DNA from: Rhizobacter sp. AJA081-3
GTDB taxonomy: Bacteria; Pseudomonadota; Gammaproteobacteria; Burkholderiales; Burkholderiaceae_C
Direction: 5' to 3'
Assembly: GCF_017795745.1 (NCBI RefSeq)
Contig: NZ_CP059067.1
Coordinates: 3,410,001-3,474,000 of the forward strand
Length of the DNA stretch: 64,000 nt
Shown here: piece after piece, positions 18,245 through 25,093 of the stretch
Position numbering within the stretch: position 1 is the stretch's first letter
How the letters are laid out: each line of letters starts with the position of its first letter
The notes under the pieces: model-generated
The model's database searches: none
Told to the model about the DNA's origin: nothing
What the model saw: only the letters and a program-made list of their open reading frames with translations
Position numbers and translations under genes: made by a program

Positions 18245-18540
18245 GAGTTTTCACACAGGCTCGGCCGGGACCCGGCGGCCATGAGCGGCGGGTGTCTGGC
18301 GATCAGTTCGCACATCGCTGGCCGACTGCAACCAGACACCCGCGGACCTCAAATGCGGGCCTTCAGCCGCTTTAGCGAGTTTGCCCTCCGGCCGAGGTCG
18401 TGTGAAAACGTCGCGGCTTGCTTGTCGAGGTCGACATCGACCTCTCAGATCGCGCTGTATTCGACGATCGACTTTCAGGTAAGGGTGAGAGGACCCTCGA
18501 ATTCCTTCAGATCTCGCGTTTTCACACGGCCTCGGCCATG
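18245..18540. repeat. Three copies of an IS-end-like repeat (core GTTTTCACAC..GCCTCGG)
   Basis: Copy A is at 18245-18270 and copy B at 18516-18540, both in the same orientation. Copy D is at 18391-18411 in inverse orientation. A fourth copy, C, in inverse orientation lies at 20626-20646. Copy A sits immediately upstream of the transposase remnant, so the repeats are most likely terminal inverted repeats of the IS1182-family element and relatives. The 18205-18646 stretch has no gene apart from these repeats. Confidence 0.65.
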
Positions 18541-18646
18541 AGATGTTCGACGACCGACAATGCCATGAGAACGCAAACTCGCTGAAGAGGTCGGCGCAGC
18601 GGCGGTGACAATCTGCGCGTGATCAACCAGATGGAACTACGACGAA

Positions 18647-19267
18647 ATGCAAGACGTTCATCGACTCTTCTTCGACTTTCTCAAAGGCCTGACGGGCGGG
18701 GACGAGATAGTTGCGGCATACAAGGAGTACAAGGCCGCCAACGACGCGAGCGCCTTTGAGCTCAACGGCCATCTGAAGTCTGGCCTCTCAATGCCGCCAA
18801 AGCTCCTGACTTTGTCGGCCAGCCTGAAGCAAGCGATCTGCGCCCAGAACAAGAAAGAAATCAAGCTCTACCGAATGACGTCGGACGCGCAGTTCATGGG
18901 ACCCCTGCTTTCCGCGCTCGAGGGTGCGCCCATCCGGTATCCGGCATTCATGTCCACCTCAGGCACTACTGAGGGACTCCACACGTTCGTCCCCCCGGCT
19001 CCCGAAGTACCTCTGGTGCTTGAGATAACGTGCCCGCCAGGAACCCTCATGGGGCTGATGGAGGCTCATCAAGGGGCCGCTGAAGACGAGTACCTGCTTG
19101 GCTGCGGGACTGTGTTTCGCGTCACGCAACTACCTGAAGTCCTGAAGCCATCGGACGCATTCGCCTTCGCCGGATACGCGGCAGGCGGTCGAGATGTGAA
19201 GAAGCTCGGCCTTACGGTCCATGCAAGTCCACCATACGCGGGCAAAGAGCCGCTCTTTCGCTTCTGA
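18647..19267 (+). CDS. ADP-ribosyltransferase (ART, R-S-E class) domain protein
   Basis: The 206-aa protein has the three signature elements of the arginine-type mono-ADP-ribosyltransferases in the right order. These are IKLYRMTSDA (catalytic-site Arg), YPAFMSTSGTTE (the STS motif), and AAEDEYLLGCGTVFRV (an E-x-E, here EDE, followed by the family-typical strand). It has no secretion signal. Such single-domain ARTs act as toxins or phage-conflict effectors that modify proteins, RNA or DNA. No obvious immunity gene or ADP-ribosylglycohydrolase is adjacent. IS-end-like repeats on both sides (18516-18540 and, inverted, 20626-20646) suggest arrival as a passenger. The substrate is unknown. Confidence 0.78.
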   Translation: MQDVHRLFFDFLKGLTGGDEIVAAYKEYKAANDASAFELNGHLKSGLSMPPKLLTLSASLKQAICAQNKKEIKLYRMTSDAQFMGPLLSALEGAPIRYPAFMSTSGTTEGLHTFVPPAPEVPLVLEITCPPGTLMGLMEAHQGAAEDEYLLGCGTVFRVTQLPEVLKPSDAFAFAGYAAGGRDVKKLGLTVHASPPYAGKEPLFRF

Positions 19268-19472
19268 GCGTTTGCCACGGCTCTTGCCAACCTTTCCTGG
19301 CCATCCAAAAAAGCAACGTCGTCGCCAGAACCCAACTGCCCGGGGTGCGGCGTGCGGCACTGCCAAGTCACGCCACCCTGTTATCAATTCGGTGCCCGCC
19401 GAGCACTGCCAAATGCCGAGGCGTCGTGCTCTCGACAGTTGGTTGTGGCCTCCAGATCGAGAGACATCACAG

Positions 19473-20480
19473 ATGTACACAACTCCTTTACGGTTTACTA
19501 TGAAGGCTGCTTTCGGAAGGACAACGGCCACTGGGAAGATTGTGCGCTTGGCACCATTGTTCTTGGCACTTGCTCTCAGCAGCATCGCCGTTGGCGCGGT
19601 TGAAAAGGCCCATGTGGCCGCGAGCCGGCCGCAAGCTCACGCTTCGCCAGTCCAAGGAAGAGCCGAACCGGATAGGCGGGCGACCTCTGACCAGCCGGCA
19701 GTCGTGGACCTGGTGCGGACGCCAGTCATCCGTGTGGAAGCCTCCGACATAACGCCGAAGCACAACAATTTTCTGAGCAGCGAGTGGTGGCTGGTCTACC
19801 TGACTGCAGCTCTTGCTGTTTTTACGCTTGGTCTCGTCATCTACACGGCTAGGCTATATCGATCGAGCGTCCAAGTCGGCAAGGACGCAGCCAAGACTGC
19901 GCGGGAGGCCATGGAGTTCAACGAGGCCAGCATTCGGCCCGTCATAGTGCCGAAGATCCACGACGTCAGCGTCCTGTACCCCGCGAAGGGGAGCAACACC
20001 TTCCCTCAAGGAGGACCGAAGCTGACGTTTACCTGGGAGAACTACGGTCAGTCAGCTGCCTTTCTCTTGAAGGCAGATCTCGTTCTCAGGCCACATAGAG
20101 ACCTACCCGCCGAGCCTGACTGGAGTGGCGCAACCCTGCGAACAGACAACAACATCATCGCTCCATCGTCTTACAAGGACGATGCAAGAACTCCAATACC
20201 GCTTACTCCCGTTGCCGGCACACTAGACGAGACAAAGATCTCGCAGCTCAACATGAAGATTGACCACGGCCTCCGGTTCTTCTTCTATGGACGAGTGGTG
20301 TACGAGGACACGCTGGGCAACACCTTGGTAAGTGGCTTTGCCTTCAAGGTCTTCAGAGACGGCTCACGGCACATGCGCGGGGGCGCACGCTACAACTATC
20401 GTCGTCCCGCCACCGAAATTGATATGCCGGTTGAAGCGGAGACCTCTCCCTTGCCATCAGGCGAAACGAACGCCCGCTAG
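19473..20480 (+). CDS. Membrane protein of unknown function
   Basis: I choose ATG 19473, with GAGAGA nine bases upstream, giving 335 aa; ATG 19500 is the alternative. An N-terminal hydrophobic segment (APLFLALALSSIAVGAV) looks like a signal peptide or anchor. A second hydrophobic segment (WWLVYLTAALAVFTLGLVIY, near residues 105-125) is followed by a helix (VGKDAAKTAREAMEFNEASIRPVI) and a beta-rich soluble C-terminal domain. The helix plus strand pattern, EAxxxNEASxRPxI, is common in bacterial inner-membrane proteins with an immunoglobulin-like cytoplasmic or periplasmic domain. I do not recognise a named family. It follows the ART gene by 205 nt and lies within the same IS-end-flanked segment. 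Confidence 0.7.
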   Translation: MYTTPLRFTMKAAFGRTTATGKIVRLAPLFLALALSSIAVGAVEKAHVAASRPQAHASPVQGRAEPDRRATSDQPAVVDLVRTPVIRVEASDITPKHNNFLSSEWWLVYLTAALAVFTLGLVIYTARLYRSSVQVGKDAAKTAREAMEFNEASIRPVIVPKIHDVSVLYPAKGSNTFPQGGPKLTFTWENYGQSAAFLLKADLVLRPHRDLPAEPDWSGATLRTDNNIIAPSSYKDDARTPIPLTPVAGTLDETKISQLNMKIDHGLRFFFYGRVVYEDTLGNTLVSGFAFKVFRDGSRHMRGGARYNYRRPATEIDMPVEAETSPLPSGETNAR

Positions 20481-20625
20481 GGACGTAAGCCTCGGACGGT
20501 CGCTTGTGGCCGTCCGCCGGAGGCCATGAACGGCTGCTTCGTGGATACGGAACGAGAAGGATCGCCATGCCCTGCCCTGCTCGAGTGAATGACTGCTGTT
20601 CCAGTCCAGCTACTCACGCAGCCGA

Positions 20626-20646
20626 CCGAGGCTGTGTGAAAACGCC
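20626..20646 (-). repeat. IS-end-like repeat, inverted copy C
   Basis: The minus strand reads GGCGTTTTCACACAGCCTCGG, the same core as the copies at 18245-18540 but inverted. The ART gene and the membrane-protein gene therefore lie between inverted IS ends. Confidence 0.6.
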
Positions 20647-20714
20647 TTGATTGCCTGAGGTGATCGCCTAAGGTGTGGCAAGCTGAGCTGCAAGGCGCGG
20701 GCTGGTTGCGACAC

Positions 20715-21031
20715 TCAATCAGGAGTGTTCTTCTCAAGCATGGGCACAGACGGCCGGGACTCAGACTGTAGTTCGTTCTTCGCTCGACAATTGGAATCGG
20801 ACTTTCGAACCCGTAGGGAGGCACTTGCCATGCCCGCCTCTGTCGACTCGGACACGCCCCAACGATTCATGCCTTGGGCAACCTGCTCAGACTTCCACCA
20901 CATCTGGCCCAGATCTCGCCGCATGCAGAAGTTGTATTCATATAGCGGGACTGCATTACCTCTGCATGAGTGGCTGCTGATGCAGTCAGCGGGGCAGTGA
21001 TTCCAACTAGCAACCAGAGAAGACTGTGCAT
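20715..21031 (-). pseudogene. Small secreted cassette protein, apparently frameshifted
   Basis: On the minus strand a frame starts at ATG 21031, 15 nt past attC1 (MHSLLWLLVGITAPLTASAA), a convincing signal peptide, but ends at 20867. In an overlapping frame the sequence PLYEYNFCMRRDLGQMWWK continues to a stop at 20715. One base lost or gained between about 20930 and 20960 would join them into one exported protein of about 105 aa. No family is recognised. Position and direction fit a cassette gene. Confidence 0.45.
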
Positions 21032-21045
21032 TCGCGTCCTTTGTG

Positions 21046-21171
21046 GCCTAACGTTTGAGCTGAGGCGCGAGCGCCGGTGTGGTGCTTGGCCCGCGAGGCC
21101 GATGATAGGAACCACGGCTTCGCGGGCCAAGTGCCATGCCGGTGCGAGTCGGCTCCAGCGAAGGGTTAGCC
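21046..21171 (-). repeat. Integron attC site 1
   Basis: This 126-nt imperfect palindrome is bounded by GCCTAAC (21046-21052) and GTTAGCC (21165-21171). Read on the minus strand the 3' side is AGCTCAAACGTTAGGC, the usual attC end with the recombination core GTTAGGC; the other side carries CCCTTCGCTGGAG. Inner arms include GGCCCGCGAGGC pairing with GCTTCGCGGGCC. The stop codon of the CBS cassette gene lies next to it. Confidence 0.85.
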
Positions 21172-21172
21172 G

Positions 21173-22261
21173 TCACCGAGCGGGAGTCTGCAACGTCTTG
21201 AGTTCATGCAGGAACTGCAAGAAGTTCCTAAGAGAAGTTCGCTCGATCTCGGTGATGCTGTCAGAGTCGAAGTGCATCACGTCGTTTCGCAGCTGGCGAA
21301 TCTTGTCCAGTTCTTTGACGAAGACAACTCGATCAGCGTTCAGGCCAAGCCTATTCCAGTTCTCGGGACGCTCTAAGAGACGCTGATGCTCGCCGAGAGT
21401 CAGATCGGCGACCGTCTCAATCGTGCGGGCTTCATCGCCTTGATCCTTCACCGCAGAGAGTTCAGCCTCGGTGAAGCGACCGTCGATCAAGGCGCGGATG
21501 TGATTCTCGATTTCGCCAAGCAGCAGGAACGGCTCGGCCAAGAGTTGGAACTGTTCGCTAAGGTCGGTAGTGGTAAGAATGCCCTTGATCACGCGGTGCT
21601 CATCTCGAACCAACACGTACGAGCTTTCGATGATCCTGTTGATGACGCGGAACAAGGAATCGGTGGTCTTCACCTCGACATGGGGCTTGGTGCATTCGCG
21701 CACGAAGCGGGGCCGAGGATTAGAGAAGATCGCGGCTGGACCAATGCTTTCCCAACTTACTATCCCCCGCACCTCTCGCTCGTTGGTCATCACTGGCAAC
21801 TGAGAGAAGTCGTGCCGCAACATAAGCGTAGCGGCCTCTTCGAGAGTCGCGTCTGGGACTACGGATACAAGCTGAACCCGCGGGTCTAGCAATCGACTTA
21901 CGCGGTACGCAGGCTCGACGCCTGCACCGCCGACGCGGGGCAGTTCTTCCGGTGCAGCAGGTGCTCCCGGAGGAGGTTCACCTGCTTGTTGCTCCACTTC
22001 TACTGGCTCGGGAAGCGGCGGCGCGAGCGGTGCCAATGCAAACTGAACGCGCCCGTCGATGTGAGAGCTTTCGAAGTCGGGGATCGTTACAAGCCCAGCT
22101 TGCTCCAGTACCCGGCGAATATTCCAGTTGACGTTGGAGCCTCGTCGGGCCGCTCCAAACCAGCCGATCAACTCTCGCACCGATACCGAATCAGAAGGTC
22201 TTCCCTCGGCAACGGCCTTCTGGATGTCCTGGATCAAGCGGTCGCGAGCTTCAGCTTCCAT
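21173..22261 (-). CDS. Integron cassette gene: CBS-pair domain protein
   Basis: The 362-aa protein starts at ATG 22261 and stops at 21173, immediately before attC1, as cassette genes do. Residues 1 to about 75 look like a winged-helix DNA-binding domain (VRELIGWFGAARRG .. IRRVLEQAGL). A Pro/Glu-rich linker follows, then two CBS motifs: about 122-175 (VVPDATLEEAATLMLRHDFSQLPV) and about 190-238. The C-terminal helical domain ends LRNDVMHFDSDSITEIERTSLRNF, a RloB/Swt1-type helical signature with an RxxxxH-like core (RQLRNDVMH). CBS domains bind adenine nucleotides, so it may be a nucleotide-gated regulator. That role is inference. There is no clear ribosome binding site. Confidence 0.75.
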   Translation of the reverse strand: MEAEARDRLIQDIQKAVAEGRPSDSVSVRELIGWFGAARRGSNVNWNIRRVLEQAGLVTIPDFESSHIDGRVQFALAPLAPPLPEPVEVEQQAGEPPPGAPAAPEELPRVGGAGVEPAYRVSRLLDPRVQLVSVVPDATLEEAATLMLRHDFSQLPVMTNEREVRGIVSWESIGPAAIFSNPRPRFVRECTKPHVEVKTTDSLFRVINRIIESSYVLVRDEHRVIKGILTTTDLSEQFQLLAEPFLLLGEIENHIRALIDGRFTEAELSAVKDQGDEARTIETVADLTLGEHQRLLERPENWNRLGLNADRVVFVKELDKIRQLRNDVMHFDSDSITEIERTSLRNFLQFLHELKTLQTPAR

Positions 22262-22292
22262 AGCGTAGATGGTAGCAACAGTGTCCAGTGAC

Positions 22293-22417
22293 GCCTAACG
22301 TTTGAGCTGAGCCGCGAGCGCCGGTGTGGCACTTGGCCCGCGAGGCTCTGTGGTTCACATCCGCCTCGCGGGCCAAGCGCCACGCCGGAGCGAGTCGGCT
22401 CGAGCGAAGGGTTAGGC
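22293..22417 (-). repeat. Integron attC site 2
   Basis: This 125-nt imperfect palindrome has ends GCCTAAC (22293-22299) and GTTAGGC (22411-22417). It has the same architecture and internal arms as attC1 (GGCCCGCGAGGC and GCCTCGCGGGCC). On the minus strand it lies directly after the membrane-anchored cassette gene, whose TAA stop is inside the GCCTAAC box. Confidence 0.9.
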
Positions 22418-23044
22418 CGCACTGTCGTTACTTGCCGCAACGGAACTGGCCGAGGTGCGGAGCGGGACCGCCTTGTCCCAGCAGATTTGAAAGTACTGTG
22501 TGAGGAACGAAGACAGTTCTGCTGACTCGACGTAAAGATGGTGATGATCGGGCCTGGCAACGTCCTTGCTGAGGCAAGAGAGGATGAGCTTGCTGCCGTC
22601 CACAATGAGAAAGTCAATCATTGGAAAGGTAGGACTCAGGCCAGTCAACAGCTTGGCGGAGTACTTGTCTAGCGGAGCCTGTCTATGTTGCTCTGTCTCA
22701 ATGCGCTTCATCCGATGTTCATCATCTGGAGCCTCAGTGTAGATTTCTCGATAGTCGAGCTTTGGATCCTTGACGGCTCGATCCTTCGCAGAGAGATAGT
22801 CAGCAAGCGCTGCCTGCTCAGTCGGAAGGAAGTTCTCTTCGCTATTTCCCCAAGTCGTATCAACTACTGTGCGTTTGGCTGATTCGACAAGTTCACGGGC
22901 CTTACGAAACACGGCGACACGATCGGGAAGGACCGTGACGACAACGCGGTCTCGAACGGGTTTGCGAAGCGCAAAGTAGCCGATGAGCGCGGCAATAACT
23001 GTTGCTGCCGCGCCGACGAATGCACCTTGAAGCGTTGAGTCCAT
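22412..23044 (-). CDS. Integron cassette gene: membrane-anchored protein of unknown function
   Basis: I choose ATG 23044 (MDSTLQGAFVGAAATVIAAL), giving 210 aa; the longer frame to 23170 reads through attC3 and is rejected. One N-terminal transmembrane helix (residues about 8-26) is followed by a soluble domain of about 180 residues. The soluble part has VVVTVLPDRVAVFRKARELVES near its start and PMIDFLIVDGSKLILS later, where DG-x-K-L-I-L resembles phospholipase-D-like or other substrate-pocket strands, though no HKD motif is present. The TAA stop lies inside the attC2 box, a typical cassette layout. Function unknown. Confidence 0.7.
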   Translation of the reverse strand: MDSTLQGAFVGAAATVIAALIGYFALRKPVRDRVVVTVLPDRVAVFRKARELVESAKRTVVDTTWGNSEENFLPTEQAALADYLSAKDRAVKDPKLDYREIYTEAPDDEHRMKRIETEQHRQAPLDKYSAKLLTGLSPTFPMIDFLIVDGSKLILSCLSKDVARPDHHHLYVESAELSSFLTQYFQICWDKAVPLRTSASSVAASNDSAA

Positions 23045-23084
23045 AGTTGTTGCTTTGCGAGGAGAGCGACTGTAGCCCTGTGCG

Positions 23085-23211
23085 GCCCAACGTTTGAGCT
23101 GAGCGGGCCGCCACCGGCCTGGCGCTTGGGCCGCGAGGCGGATGCTAAACCTGGGAGCCTCGCGGCCCAAGTGCCAGGCCGGTGGCGGTCCGCTCCAGCG
23201 AAGGGTTAGGC
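23085..23211 (-). repeat. Integron attC site 3
   Basis: The 127-nt site has ends GCCCAAC (23085-23091) and GTTAGGC (23205-23211). Long internal complementary arms include GGGCCGCGAGGC pairing with GCCTCGCGGCCC, and CCACCGGCCTGGC pairing with GCCAGGCCGGTGG. It is oriented as attC1 and attC2. Confidence 0.88.
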
Positions 23212-23344
23212 CGCGCGGTTTGGCAGAGTAAGTGCAACACCTTCTTCAACGAGGTGGGTGAGCTGGCGAGACTGTCTGCTTCCTCAACCGGCAAGAAGGG
23301 GATGCAGACATGGGGTACATGACGTGACGAGCAGGAGAAAGCAG

Positions 23345-23848
23345 ATGCACGCCTATGACGAGCTCTCTGACCACGGTATGGAGTTTAGTTTGAGCGCGCT
23401 GAACGAGGCATACGAAAGGGTGGTTGAAGAACTGCAGACAAGCTCTGCAACCCGGCTGGTAAAGGCTCTGCAGATGGTGCAGCTGCAGAAGGCTGTACTG
23501 GCGGTTGGGATGTTTTCGATGTTCGAAGCCATGCTGCAAGATGACCTGAACTGCACAGACGGCTTCCGGGAGGCCGCCGCACGGCTGGATGCAAATGGGG
23601 AGACTGCACTTAGGGAGAGCCTCGGTGACTTGCAGCTCGCCATCAATGTTCTGAAGCACGGCCGCGGACGCAGCTACGACACTTTGGTAGGCAAGGCCAA
23701 TGCTCTGCCGTTCAGGGTGAAGTTACCTGACGAGCACTTCTTTAACGAGGGAGACGTCTCCGAGGTGTCGACTCTCATTGATGTTGATGATGCATTCGTC
23801 CGTCGTTGTGCGGCGATCATCCGTGAGGTGACTGCGGCGCTGGGCTGA
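23345..23848 (+). CDS. Cassette gene in inverse orientation, hypothetical helical protein
   Basis: I choose ATG 23345, with AGGAGA eight bases upstream, giving 167 aa; upstream in-frame starts lack a ribosome binding site. The protein is mostly helical with RVVEELQTSSATRLVKALQMVQLQKAVLAVGMF, then GREAAARL and a conserved-looking INVLKHGRGRSYDTLV, a motif seen in small proteins related to the RiboL-PSP-HEPN and other HEPN-like helical domains. That assignment is tentative. Its direction is opposite to the other cassettes, so it must bring its own promoter. Confidence 0.65.
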   Translation: MHAYDELSDHGMEFSLSALNEAYERVVEELQTSSATRLVKALQMVQLQKAVLAVGMFSMFEAMLQDDLNCTDGFREAAARLDANGETALRESLGDLQLAINVLKHGRGRSYDTLVGKANALPFRVKLPDEHFFNEGDVSEVSTLIDVDDAFVRRCAAIIREVTAALG

Positions 23849-23885
23849 GTTGAGGTGTGCGCGCCGCTGACGTGGGCCCTGTGTT

Positions 23886-24005
23886 GCCTAATGTTTGAGC
23901 TGAGCGGACGCCACCGGTAAGGTGCTTGGGCCGCGAGGCGGATGATGACACTGGCCGGCTCGCGGCCCAAGCGCTTTGCCGGTGGAGGTCCGCTCGAGCG
24001 AAGGG
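23886..24005 (-). repeat. Integron attC site 4, damaged at both ends
   Basis: The body matches attC1-3, with the arms GGGCCGCGAGGC and CTCGCGGCCC and GAGCGAAGGG at its right. The left box is GCCTAAT instead of GCCTAAC, so the minus-strand core is ATTAGGC with the essential G of GTT changed. The right box is lost at the junction with IS1182 sequence at about 24005. It should not recombine. Confidence 0.8.
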
Positions 24006-24248
24006 TCGGCTCGACTGCACTTGGTTGAGGTAACCATAGATGTAGATCTTCAGGAGCACCGCCGGGTGGTACGACGGCCGGCCGGTTGCTGCGGGCTTTG
24101 CACCCTCGAAGCCGAGCTTGTGCAACTTCAGCTCGTCGACGAACACATCAACGACCCGCACCGGGTTGTCGTCTGCGATCTAGTCGTCCAGGCACTCCGG
24201 CAGCAGCGTGATCTGGCTGCGCTCCTCGCCTTCGATGAATCGCTTCAT
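24006..24248 (-). pseudogene. IS1182-family transposase remnant (copy 2)
   Basis: Minus-strand translation from ATG 24248 gives MKRFIEGEERSQITLLPECL, then an in-frame TAG near residue 23, then IADDNPVRVVDVFVDELKL and AATGRPSYHPAVLLKIYIYG. This is closely related to copy 1 at 17671-18198. It is cut off after about 80 residues at attC site 4. Inactive. Confidence 0.85.
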
Positions 24249-24855
24249 GGGCCGGCCCGCTCAGTCGCGTCGCCCTGCTCCCACTTGTAGATCGACAGCG
24301 CCGAAGCTCTGATCAAAACGTGCCCATCTCGGCTGAAGGCAAGCGAAATCGACTGCGCAGTGACGCCAAGCCTCTTGCGATGAATCGACAGACCGACTCG
24401 TTGCTCTGAGTCTGGATTTCCTCAGTTGAGCCATTGGCGGCTCGCCCGAGCCGGCGTACCTCAACCTCGAGCTCACGAACTTGCCGCTTCAGGGTAGCGC
24501 CCTCGCGCCGATGGCCCGCAAATTCTACGGCGCAACGAATCGGTCTGCTGCTTGAGTTGCCTGCGCGCGAGCCACGCAATTTCGCTCTTAAGAACGACGG
24601 CACTGTCAGGCATGAGCCGATTTCAATTTGCTTCGGGACGAAGTCCAACTTTGAGCTTCGCCGTCTCCGGCTATGGGCTTGTTAATCCGGCGTGCGCGCT
24701 TGATGCCACGTGGGCGACGGCCACTTCATCTTCTGCATGCCGTTCGTTTGAGGTTGTCGCTTCGAATTGGCTCGCGCGAAATCGACTTAGTTCATCGATC
24801 CGAATCCGCAAAGTGAAGTCCTCTCAACCACACGGTCGCAAGACGGAGGAACTTC
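24249..24855. other. Stretch without a clear gene upstream of the AlpA-like gene
   Basis: A minus-strand frame around 24313-24600 encodes a coiled-coil-like segment (EGATLKRQVRELEVEVRRLG) preceded, in another frame, by KSEIAWLARRQLKQQTD. The two could be pieces of one frameshifted coiled-coil protein associated with a mobile element. There is no family match and no clear start, so I do not call a gene. Confidence 0.35.
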
Positions 24856-25086
24856 ATGGAGCAACTAGGAGGCGCCACCTATCTGACCGCACGCGAACTC
24901 GCGGAGCGCATCAAGTACAAGCCGAACGTCATCAACAACATGCTGAAGGACTCGGTCCTTCTCGAGGGCATCCACTATGTGCGTCCGTTCGGGCGACGCA
25001 AGGTGTTGTACCTCTGGGAAGCAGTCGAGCGCACCATGCTCGAAGGTGCCGCGCACTCCGCGGCGCTCATGTCGATGGGGCAGTGA
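24856..25086 (+). CDS. AlpA-like / excisionase-type DNA-binding protein
   Basis: The 76-aa protein starts at ATG 24856 with GGAGG six bases upstream. It reads TYLTARELAERIKYKPNVINNMLKDSVL, a MerR/AlpA-like winged helix-turn-helix, followed by HYVRPFGRRKVLYLWEAVER, the wing. Proteins of this type control or assist recombination by the neighbouring integrase. The integrase start lies 8 nt after its stop codon, so the two are co-expressed. Confidence 0.78.
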   Translation: MEQLGGATYLTARELAERIKYKPNVINNMLKDSVLLEGIHYVRPFGRRKVLYLWEAVERTMLEGAAHSAALMSMGQ

Positions 25087-25093
25087 GGCACAG

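Noticed and set aside
20600..24010. The attC-like repeats as a CRISPR array or REP elements
   Set aside because: The repeats are about 125 nt, imperfect palindromes with integron boxes, and separated by 700-1200 nt holding genes. CRISPR repeats are short with uniform short spacers. No CRISPR array is visible anywhere in the window.
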